Shown here one piece after another: positions 1 through 4,745 of a stretch of DNA of 6,600 nt (its first letter is position 1; the number at the start of each line of letters is the position of its first letter). Origin of the DNA: an archaeon (GTDB lineage Archaea > Nanobdellota > Nanobdellia > Pacearchaeales > GW2011-AR1); the NCBI GenBank assembly GCA_027318675.1, contig DAHVOT010000038.1, positions 1 through 6,600 of the forward strand, given 5' to 3'. A program made the translations under genes and the position numbers. A model generated the notes under the pieces. It was not told the DNA's origin and searched no databases. It saw only the letters and a list, made by a program, of their open reading frames with translations.

Positions 1-40
1 CAGATTTAAATTTCAATTTATTATAATCAATATTAATCAT

Positions 41-58
41 AAAAACAACAAGAAAAAA
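41..58 (-). terminator. Possible T-run terminator of the small two-gene operon
   Basis: Read on the minus strand, a run of six T (plus positions 53-58) and then a run of five T (41-45) follow the stop codon of the 88-residue gene by about 13 and 26 nt. Archaeal RNA polymerase commonly stops at T-rich stretches without needing a hairpin, and none is visible here. The assignment rests on position and composition only; T-runs are frequent in DNA this AT-rich. Positions 1-71 hold nothing else that I can recognise. Confidence 0.4.
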
Positions 59-71
59 GCATTATTAAATT

Positions 72-338
72 TTAGCATAAACTCTCTAAATTCTTTTCAA
101 ACTGAAACTTAATCCTAGTGTTCTTAAAACTATCCAGAAAAATCTTTCTTAAAGAATCTTCAAGATTTTTCTGAGTATAAATCAAAACATCTCTCTGCAA
201 TGGAAGCTTATTCATAAGAGTATTTACTAATTTCTTCTCATCAATCTGTCCAAGAACTTCTCTATTTCTATCAAAACATCCATAATCTAAATAGTAACTT
301 TTTGTCAGAGAATTATAAGATAAAAAATAACGTTTCAT
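72..338 (-). CDS. Hypothetical protein, 88 residues, second gene of an overlapping pair
   Basis: I do not recognise this protein. It starts with ATG at 338-336, and this ATG overlaps the TGA stop (337-335) of the upstream gene as ATGA. A GAGGG Shine-Dalgarno-like site lies 7 nt before the start. Both features support a real, translationally coupled gene. The product looks soluble: no signal peptide or membrane segment is visible. The N-terminal third is rich in aromatic residues (several Tyr between residues 4 and 19). The rest is Lys-rich with likely helices, for instance around residues 32-45 and 56-72. There are two cysteines, residue 21 and the C-terminal residue 88. A function linked to its partner gene is likely from the overlap, but nothing in the sequence says which. 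A toxin-antitoxin role is conceivable from size and layout alone and is not supported by any motif. Confidence 0.7.
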   Translation of the reverse strand: MKRYFLSYNSLTKSYYLDYGCFDRNREVLGQIDEKKLVNTLMNKLPLQRDVLIYTQKNLEDSLRKIFLDSFKNTRIKFQFEKNLESLC

Positions 339-616
339 TTTAATTCCCTCATTAATTTCTCCAAATTTAAAGTTAAAGTAGCTTTATCCAATTTATCCAA
401 TTTACCTGAAAATCCTGCTTTTTTATAAACATTCATTGGAATCTCCAAAACCTCTGTATCATGGATGCATCCAAAAGAAGTGCCTAATAGAGCGATATTA
501 TTCTTCTTTAAAACTTCAATAGAAGGAGAATTACAAGTATAATGAACAAAAGAGTCCCTACTAAAAGAATAATAAGGAAAATACTCCAATGTGTGTGGTT
601 TATGCCCTTTTTCCAT
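335..616 (-). CDS. Hypothetical protein, 93 residues, first gene of an overlapping pair
   Basis: I do not recognise this protein. The ATG at 616-614 is chosen because a TATA-like box (638-645, minus strand) is centred about 25.5 nt upstream, which places the transcript start at or next to the ATG (leaderless). No Shine-Dalgarno site is present. The first 35 residues are rich in His, Tyr and Phe (HKPH near residue 5, PYYSFSRDSF around 14-23, HYTC at 25-28). The middle is a short hydrophobic core (IALLGTSFGC at 41-50), and a Lys/Leu-rich helix-like tail runs from about residue 72. Two cysteines (28 and 50) with nearby His could bind metal, but no recognised metal motif is formed. No membrane segment is seen. 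Its last four bases overlap the following gene, so the two are almost certainly co-transcribed. It is divergent from the DUF1003 gene, about 106 bp away. Confidence 0.7.
   Translation of the reverse strand: MEKGHKPHTLEYFPYYSFSRDSFVHYTCNSPSIEVLKKNNIALLGTSFGCIHDTEVLEIPMNVYKKAGFSGKLDKLDKATLTLNLEKLMRELK
346..350 (-). promoter_or_regulatory. Shine-Dalgarno site of the internal operon gene
   Basis: On the minus strand GAGGG stands 7 nt before the ATG of the 88-residue gene, inside the last codons of the 93-residue gene. It is the only clear Shine-Dalgarno motif before a start codon in the window, and it sits in front of the only gene that is plainly internal to an operon. That fits the known archaeal pattern in which first genes are leaderless and downstream genes use Shine-Dalgarno sites. 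It also supports this start codon. Confidence 0.6.
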
Positions 617-637
617 ATAAAATAACAGGCAAAAGAA

Positions 638-645
638 TATTTAAA
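638..645 (-). promoter_or_regulatory. TATA box (box A) of the two-gene operon
   Basis: The minus strand reads GGTTTAAATATTC here; the core TTTAAATA is centred about 25.5 nt before the ATG at 616, and the GG just before it may be part of a TFB recognition element. The spacing predicts transcription starting at the start codon. The box resembles the one before the prolyl-tRNA synthetase gene, which has the same core. Confidence 0.6.
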
Positions 646-692
646 CCTTTCCATATGTTACCATGTATAAGTTACAACTAATAAATAATTAA

Positions 693-700
693 ACTTATAA
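693..700 (+). promoter_or_regulatory. TATA box of the DUF1003 gene
   Basis: The core ACTTATAA is followed by a GC-containing stretch, so it stands out from the surrounding AT-rich DNA. Its centre is about 26.5 nt before the ATG at 723, which predicts a leaderless transcript. No Shine-Dalgarno site precedes the ATG. About 48 bp separate this box from the divergent box at 638-645. Confidence 0.5.
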
Positions 701-722
701 CCGAGTTTTAATTAAATAGATA

Positions 723-1118
723 ATGAAAAAAAGAGAAGTGGTTAAAGAAAATATACCCTCAATACTTCATCCTACAAGTTTTGGACAAAAAGCAGCAGAC
801 AAACTAACTGTCTGGATAGGTAGTTGGCCATTCATTATATTATTTATTGTAATGCTAATTGCTTGGGTCATTGCAATTGTTCTTTTATCCAAAAAAGTAC
901 TTGAATTAGATCATTTTCTCATATTAAATTTATTCTTATCCTGCGTAGCAGCAATACAAGCTCCAATAATCTTAATGTCTCAAAATAGAGCAAGCCAAAA
1001 AGATAGAAAAAGAATGGAATATGATTATCAAGTTGACAGAAAAACTGAAAAAGAAATTGAGAAAATAAAAATACAGCTTGACAGAATAGAAAGTAAGCTA
1101 AATCAAAGAAAATATTAA
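723..1118 (+). CDS. DUF1003 family membrane protein
   Basis: This is a 131-residue membrane protein of the DUF1003 family (Pfam PF06210), whose biochemical role is not established. The family pattern is clear: a HPTSFGQKAADKL motif at residues 16-28, a GSWPFI motif beginning the first membrane segment (about 35-55), a second membrane segment (about 65-85) that runs into APIILMSQNRASQKDR (80-95), and then a charged DYQV-type stretch at 101-104. Residues from about 105 to the end are highly charged and heptad-like (EIEKIKIQLDRIESKL at 111-126), a probable short cytoplasmic coiled coil. The length is somewhat short for the family, with a brief N-terminus. The start at 723 is supported by the TATA box 26 nt upstream. 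The 61-residue gene begins 24 bp downstream on the same strand and may be partly read from this transcript. Recognition is by motif, not by a database search. Confidence 0.88.
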   Translation: MKKREVVKENIPSILHPTSFGQKAADKLTVWIGSWPFIILFIVMLIAWVIAIVLLSKKVLELDHFLILNLFLSCVAAIQAPIILMSQNRASQKDRKRMEYDYQVDRKTEKEIEKIKIQLDRIESKLNQRKY

Positions 1119-1120
1119 AT
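1113..1120 (+). promoter_or_regulatory. Possible TATA box of the 61-residue gene
   Basis: TATTAAAT overlaps the stop codon of the DUF1003 gene and is centred about 26.5 nt before the ATG at 1143. The spacing matches that of the other first genes in the window. The match is weaker because the sequence is generally AT-rich and part of it is coding. Confidence 0.35.
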
Positions 1121-1142
1121 ACCTAAGAAAATTAAATATAAC

Positions 1143-1328
1143 ATGGTATTAAAGAACAGCACAATAGAAAAATTAGCTGCTGAAGGAAAAATAACTTATA
1201 TATCAGCAGAAGAATCGTATCAGATATATAAAAAGACATATGAAAAAATGACTCATTATATTAGAGATTATGCTAAAAAGACAAAAGCATCTTATGATGC
1301 AGCGAGAAGATTAATTTTAACTTCATAA
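1143..1328 (+). CDS. Hypothetical protein, 61 residues
   Basis: I do not recognise this small protein. It is hydrophilic and likely all-helical, with no membrane segment or cysteine. The N-terminal part (STIEKLAAEGKITYISAEE, 6-24) looks like a short helix, a beta-like turn and a helix. The second half (about 25-59) is a long Tyr/Lys-rich amphipathic region ending in YDAARRLILTS. Basic residues dominate, so nucleic-acid or partner binding is possible, but no DNA-binding fold can be named. The start is supported only by the AT box 26 nt upstream; no Shine-Dalgarno site is present. It lies 24 bp after the DUF1003 gene on the same strand and ends 8 bp from the convergent gatD stop. Codon use looks like that of its neighbours, which favours a real gene. 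Confidence 0.6.
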   Translation: MVLKNSTIEKLAAEGKITYISAEESYQIYKKTYEKMTHYIRDYAKKTKASYDAARRLILTS

Positions 1329-1331
1329 AAA
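1327..1331 (-). terminator. Possible T-run terminator of gatD
   Basis: A run of five T on the minus strand begins 5 nt after the gatD stop codon and overlaps the end of the convergent 61-residue gene. It fits intrinsic archaeal termination at T-runs. The only evidence is the run and its position. Confidence 0.3.
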
Positions 1332-1336
1332 TTAAT

Positions 1337-2671
1337 TTATCCTTCCAACCTACCATTAAACTCTCCAACAATATTCTGAAGCATTTTCTCTTTTATTAAA
1401 TTCTTGGATTTAATCCATTCTTCATGTCCTAAAACCCAACCTAATTTTACAAGAGCACTCTCAGAAATCATATCTTCTAAATAAATAACTCCTGCCTCAA
1501 TAAGTTTTCTCCCACTTGAATAAATCATTCCATCTACTCTACCATTAATACATTGAGAAGTACCACAAAAAATCATCCCTTTTCCTGAAAGCTCTTTTAT
1601 TTTTTTAATCCATTCATTAGATGCATTGCCTATGCCGCTTAATTCTAATACAATCCCTTTATACTTTTTTTCATAATAAAAATCAAGTATTTCTGCAGAT
1701 TGTCCTGGATAAAATTTGACTAGCGCTACTTTCTCTTCAAACTTAGGATCAGCCTTACACTTTTTAACAATCCCTCTTTTATTGAATGAATCAAATAATT
1801 CTAGATTTCCATTAGGATAAACTCTTGCAATTTCCTTTCCATTTATAACCTTAAAGGCATCTCTTCTTGAAGTATGCATTTTCCTTACTTTAGTACCAGG
1901 CATAACATTACAAAAATTATCTTCTGAATTTGCATGTCCAACTAAAACAACTTCAGCAATATCGCTTATTCCGGAAATTATTGAAGAGCAAATTAAATTA
2001 AGATTTGCATCAGAACTTGCTCTATCTATACTTCTTTGAGAATAGGTTAAAACAACAGGTTTATTCAATTTTCCAAGCATAAATCCAAGTGCAGCAGATG
2101 TATAATGTAAAAAATCTGTTCCATGAGTTATAATTACTCCTTGAATATTAGAATCATTTAAAAGATTTTCACATAGTTTTGCCAATTTTTTCCAGTCCTT
2201 AAATCCCATTTCCTCGGAAAATTTCATAAAAGGAGTTTCAACTTTCAAAACATTAACTTTTTCAAACAATTCTGGATAAAACTTAAACAAACTTTCAGGA
2301 CTATCTAATGGATGTACTCCTCCTGTCTTTGAATCATATTTAGAAGAAATTGTTCCCCCAGTGATAATCATAGCAATGTTTGGTTTTGAAGGATCTTTCT
2401 TTATCTCATTCTCTTGATATTTCTCAGCAAACTTCTTCAAGACTTTTAAATCAATTATCTCCTTTTTATTAAAACCAATATTATATCCATTACTTAACTT
2501 CAACAAAAGTATTCCTTTATCAGAATCAGGGCTTTCTAATAGAATCCCTTCATAAATAAGCTTAGAAAAATGAACTTCAATCAAATCTCCAGGTTTAGCA
2601 GATTCAACTTTAGAAACAACAGCTAAAGCTTCTGATTTTTCCTTTGATCTTTGTTTTAAACTTTTTACCAT
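1337..2671 (-). CDS. gatD: Glutamyl-tRNA(Gln) amidotransferase subunit D
   Basis: GatD is the glutaminase/asparaginase-type subunit of the archaeal GatDE amidotransferase. It releases ammonia from an amide donor; GatE uses it to turn Glu-tRNA(Gln) into Gln-tRNA(Gln) in the cytoplasm. The 444 residues match the family length. A charged N-terminal tail (1-25) precedes the small barrel domain that marks GatD (about 26-78). The asparaginase domain follows, with ITGGTI at 103-108 (nucleophile-type Thr107), THGTD at 182-186 (second Thr-Asp pair), RASSDANLNL at 217-226, and KVRKMHTSRRDAF at 261-273, which carries the catalytic-type lysine. The C-terminus (VKLGWVLGH, about 408-416, and NIVGEFNGR, 433-441) is also family-typical. 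Two motifs deviate from the usual wording: SGIGNAS at 345-351 where GTGLGH-like sequence is common, and CINGRVDG at 374-381. The gene lies 40 bp downstream of tRNA-Arg on the same strand. GatE is not in the window. Confidence 0.95.
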   Translation of the reverse strand: MVKSLKQRSKEKSEALAVVSKVESAKPGDLIEVHFSKLIYEGILLESPDSDKGILLLKLSNGYNIGFNKKEIIDLKVLKKFAEKYQENEIKKDPSKPNIAMIITGGTISSKYDSKTGGVHPLDSPESLFKFYPELFEKVNVLKVETPFMKFSEEMGFKDWKKLAKLCENLLNDSNIQGVIITHGTDFLHYTSAALGFMLGKLNKPVVLTYSQRSIDRASSDANLNLICSSIISGISDIAEVVLVGHANSEDNFCNVMPGTKVRKMHTSRRDAFKVINGKEIARVYPNGNLELFDSFNKRGIVKKCKADPKFEEKVALVKFYPGQSAEILDFYYEKKYKGIVLELSGIGNASNEWIKKIKELSGKGMIFCGTSQCINGRVDGMIYSSGRKLIEAGVIYLEDMISESALVKLGWVLGHEEWIKSKNLIKEKMLQNIVGEFNGRLEG

Positions 2672-2692
2672 ATTTAATAAAAAGAATTACCA

Positions 2693-2700
2693 ATTAAAAA
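2693..2700 (-). promoter_or_regulatory. Possible TATA box of gatD
   Basis: On the minus strand TTTTTAAT is centred about 25.5 nt before the gatD ATG at 2671, between the end of the tRNA gene and gatD. The spacing suggests a leaderless gatD transcript. Read-through from the tRNA promoter is the alternative, since the tRNA ends only 40 bp upstream on the same strand. The T-rich box could also serve as the tRNA terminator. Confidence 0.4.
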
Positions 2701-2711
2701 CTTAATGATAA

Positions 2712-2783
2712 TAGGCCCGGAGGGAATCGAACCCCCATTCTTTGGGCCGAAACCAAAAGGTCTATCCATTGACCTACGGGCCT
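2712..2783 (-). tRNA. tRNA-Arg (anticodon UCG)
   Basis: The minus strand folds as a complete 72-nt cloverleaf. The acceptor stem is AGGCCCG paired with CGGGCCT (seven pairs, A1-U72). The D stem is GGTC/GACC with an 8-nt loop containing GG. The anticodon stem is TTTGG/CCAAA around the loop TTTCGGC, so the anticodon is UCG (codon CGA and perhaps other CGN). There is a 4-nt variable region, and the T stem is GGGGG/CCCTC (one G-U) with loop TTCGATT. The discriminator is A. A15 can pair with U48, and A20 and C35, known arginine identity positions in many tRNAs, are present. CCA is not encoded and no intron is seen. It lies upstream of gatD and is divergent from proS. Confidence 0.95.
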
Positions 2784-2812
2784 ATATTAACAATAAATAA
2801 AACCTTAAAACC

Positions 2813-2820
2813 TTTTTATA
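2813..2820 (-). promoter_or_regulatory. TATA box of tRNA-Arg
   Basis: TATAAAAA on the minus strand lies about 33 nt before the first base of the tRNA. With the usual spacing of about 26 nt, transcription would start near 2790, leaving a 5' leader of about 7 nt for RNase P to remove. Confidence 0.6.
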
Positions 2821-2857
2821 CTTTGATATTTAACTCTCAACGAGCAAATCAAATAAT

Positions 2858-2865
2858 TTTAAATA
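2858..2865 (+). promoter_or_regulatory. TATA box of proS
   Basis: TTTAAATA is centred about 25.5 nt before the ATG at 2887, which predicts a leaderless proS transcript. No Shine-Dalgarno site precedes this ATG, and its position supports it as the true start. The core is identical to that of the box before the small operon on the left. It lies about 45 bp from the divergent tRNA box. Confidence 0.6.
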
Positions 2866-2886
2866 TCCATTTTATTTTATCTAAAC

Positions 2887-4368
2887 ATGACAGAAAAGAA
2901 AACAAAAGAAAAAATACAAGAAAAGTCACAAGAAGGTATAACAGTAAAAAAAGACGAAAACTTTTCTGAGTGGTTTACTCAAATTATTGAAAAAGCAGAA
3001 TTAGTTGATTTAAGATTAGACGTTAAGGGTTTCACTATAATCCGTCCTTGGGCTGCTTTAACAATGGAAAACATGTTTGAATATCTTGAAAAAGAATTAC
3101 AAAAAAAAGGACATCAACCTACATTCATGCCTTCTGTAATACCTAAAGAAAATCTTATGAAAGAATCAGAACATGTCCAAGGATTTACACCAGAAGTATT
3201 TTGGTTAAAAGATATTGGAGACAATAAAGAGCTAGCATTAAGACCCACTTCTGAAACACTTTACACTCCTATGTTTAAACTTTGGGTAAGAGGACATAGA
3301 GATTTGCCATTAAAACTATACCAAAGAGGCTCTGTATTCAGAATGGATACTAAAGCAACACGACCACTAATAAGGGGGAGAGAATTTATATGGATTGAGT
3401 GTCATGATGCTTTTGCCACAAAAGAAGAAGCAGAAGCCCAAGTTCAAGAAGATATAGATACAACAGAAAAGGTAATGCATCAAATTTATGGTGTACCGTT
3501 TTTACCAATGAAAAGACCAGAATGGGATAAATTTGCAGGTGCAGAATACACAGTTGGTTCAGATTGTTTTATGCCAGATGGTAAATTAATACAACAACCA
3601 TCTACACATCTAATGGGCCAAAAGTTCTCAAAAGCATTTGATGCTACATTCAAAAATAAAGAAGAAAAAGAAGAATATCTTTGGACCACTGCTTACGGTC
3701 CTGCAGTATCTAGAATATTAGCTTCAGTAATCGCAACACACGGAGATGATTCAGGAATGATTTTACCTTACGCAATTTCTCCTATACAAGTTATTATAAT
3801 TCCTATTTTTAATGCAGAAAATAAAAATAATATTCTAAAGAAGTGCAAAGAAATTTATGAAAAATTAGAAAAAGAAAATATAAAAGTCAAGATAGACGAA
3901 AGAGATTACAAAAGACCGGGGGAAAAATATCACCTTTGGGAATTAAAGGGAGTTCCATTCAGGATAGAAATAGGGGAAAAAGAACTAAAGAACAATGAAA
4001 TTATTCTTTTTACAAGAGACACAAAGAAAAAAGAAAAAATAAAGTTAACAGAGTTAAAAAATATCCCAAAATTAGGGGTAGAATTAGATAATAGATTAAG
4101 ACAAAAAGCAGACAAATTTATGAGTAACAAGATAGTTTCATGCTCAAATAAAAAAGAAATAAAGGAAATTCTTTCATCTGGAAAACTAGCAAGAGTAAAT
4201 TTCTGTTCAACAGATAAAAGCGGGATAAAATGTGCTGAGATAGTTGAAAAAGAATTTTCAGGAGATGTAAGAGGAACGCTAGCAAACAAAGATGAAAAAC
4301 CTACAGGAAAATGTTTATTCTGTGGAGCACAAGCAACAAAAGTAGTCTATATTGGAAGAAGTTATTAA
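2887..4368 (+). CDS. proS: Prolyl-tRNA synthetase, archaeal/eukaryotic type
   Basis: This cytoplasmic class II synthetase charges tRNA-Pro with proline using ATP. The 493 residues fit the archaeal/eukaryotic ProRS type, which lacks the bacterial editing insertion. A Lys/Glu-rich tail (1-22) precedes the family start FSEWFTQIIEKAELVD (26-41). Motif 1 lies around 70-90. The proline-binding TSE loop is LRPTSET (118-124). Motif 2 spans RGSVFRMD (147-154) to RGREFIWIECH (163-173). KRPEWDKFAGAEYT is at 209-222, and motif 3 includes GPAVSR (271-276, Arg276). The anticodon-binding domain covers about 297-395. The C-terminal domain has four cysteines (440, 449, 476, 479) placed like the zinc ligands of this type, and the protein ends in the Tyr (493) typical of the family. 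Differences from common wording are Cys172 where Gly or Ala is usual, and Ser289 where Arg or Lys is usual. The start is fixed by the TATA box 26 nt upstream. Confidence 0.97.
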   Translation: MTEKKTKEKIQEKSQEGITVKKDENFSEWFTQIIEKAELVDLRLDVKGFTIIRPWAALTMENMFEYLEKELQKKGHQPTFMPSVIPKENLMKESEHVQGFTPEVFWLKDIGDNKELALRPTSETLYTPMFKLWVRGHRDLPLKLYQRGSVFRMDTKATRPLIRGREFIWIECHDAFATKEEAEAQVQEDIDTTEKVMHQIYGVPFLPMKRPEWDKFAGAEYTVGSDCFMPDGKLIQQPSTHLMGQKFSKAFDATFKNKEEKEEYLWTTAYGPAVSRILASVIATHGDDSGMILPYAISPIQVIIIPIFNAENKNNILKKCKEIYEKLEKENIKVKIDERDYKRPGEKYHLWELKGVPFRIEIGEKELKNNEIILFTRDTKKKEKIKLTELKNIPKLGVELDNRLRQKADKFMSNKIVSCSNKKEIKEILSSGKLARVNFCSTDKSGIKCAEIVEKEFSGDVRGTLANKDEKPTGKCLFCGAQATKVVYIGRSY

Positions 4369-4423
4369 AACATATTAAAGAACATCTACAAATAGATAAA
4401 ACAATCTAGCTAAATTATCTCCC

Positions 4424-4543
4424 TTATTTTTCCAATTTTATGCAGTTATTAAGCTCATCTTCAAGCTGTATTGTAAGAGCAATCAATTTGCTTAACTCTT
4501 GCTCAACTTTCTTTTTTTCCATATCTACATTTTTACCTTTCAT
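4424..4543 (-). CDS. Small coiled-coil protein, 39 residues
   Basis: A minus-strand frame runs from ATG at 4543-4541 to TAA at 4426-4424 and encodes 39 residues. I recognise no family. The first 12 residues are Lys-rich. From residue 13 the sequence follows a regular heptad pattern: Val13, Leu17, Leu20, Thr24, Leu27, Leu31 and Cys34 are spaced 4-3-4-3-4-3, with charged residues between them. This predicts one amphipathic helix able to form a parallel dimer or bind a partner helix. Such regularity is unlikely in a chance frame. No Shine-Dalgarno site is present. An AT-rich box (AATTAATA, 4564-4571) lies about 24.5 nt upstream of the ATG, close to the leaderless spacing of other genes here. An alternative start is Met8 (4522). 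It is convergent with proS. The function is unknown; a small oligomerising or regulatory partner is one possibility. Confidence 0.5.
   Translation of the reverse strand: MKGKNVDMEKKKVEQELSKLIALTIQLEDELNNCIKLEK
4427..4431 (+). terminator. Possible T-run terminator of proS
   Basis: The first run of five T on the plus strand after the proS stop lies 58 nt downstream, within the sequence TTATTTTTCC. It overlaps the end of the convergent 39-residue gene. Only composition and position support it. Confidence 0.3.
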
Positions 4544-4622
4544 CTTACACAAAACAAACATCTTATTAATTCAAGTTTTTCAAATCTAGAAAGAATCTTT
4601 CCTCAACCCAATCCAGATTTTA

Positions 4623-4643
4623 GAACTGAATTAAATTGAGTTC
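4623..4643. repeat. Imperfect 21-bp palindrome
   Basis: GAACT-GAATT-A-AATTG-AGTTC forms two 10-base arms around a central A, with nine of ten positions complementary and one G-G mismatch. It sits about 80 bp upstream of the 39-residue gene and about 100 bp past the end of the surface-protein gene. It could be an operator for a dimeric regulator or a hairpin in the 3' region of the surface-protein transcript. In DNA this AT-rich a chance origin is quite possible. Confidence 0.3.
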
Positions 4644-4745
4644 GGTTTAATATTGAAAGTATAAACTAAACACGAACACACGTCCCATATAGAGATATTC
4701 ATTCTGTTCAATTTATCCTTCATAATAAATTAAATAATAAATACT

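Larger units (their letters stand above)
4369..4745. other. 377-bp stretch between proS and the surface-protein gene
   Basis: This convergent gap holds a T-run after proS (4427-4431), a 39-codon minus-strand gene (4424-4543) and an imperfect 21-bp palindrome (4623-4643). A shorter 13-bp near-palindrome (GAAAGAATCTTTC) lies at 4589-4601. A 30-codon minus-strand frame (4631-4723) also exists, but I do not call it as a gene. No RNA gene fold, insertion-sequence end or repeat array is visible. Confidence 0.7.

Noticed and set aside
72..616. Toxin-antitoxin module
   Set aside because: Only gene size and overlap suggest it; neither protein shows a recognisable toxin or antitoxin motif, so it is left as a hypothesis.
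2742..2969. Plus-strand frame of 75 codons across the tRNA gene and the start of proS
   Set aside because: It overlaps the tRNA on the opposite strand, runs through the divergent promoter region and into proS in another frame, and its protein shows no sensible composition or motif.
3486..3689. Minus-strand frame of 67 codons inside proS
   Set aside because: It lies fully antisense to conserved ProRS sequence, which explains the open frame.
3930..4289. Minus-strand frame of 119 codons inside proS
   Set aside because: It is antisense to the ProRS C-terminal domains; its Phe/Ser-rich product is what the complement of Lys/Glu-rich coding sequence gives.
4589..4601. 13-bp near-palindrome GAAAGAATCTTTC
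   Set aside because: It is short and AT-rich with no second copy seen; chance is sufficient.
4631..4723. Minus-strand frame of 30 codons with an AT box (TTTATAAA-like) about 26 nt upstream, overlapping the stop of the surface-protein gene
   Set aside because: The promoter-like spacing is suggestive, but the product shows no pattern, the frame is very short, and AT boxes are common here. Conservation in relatives would be needed to call it.
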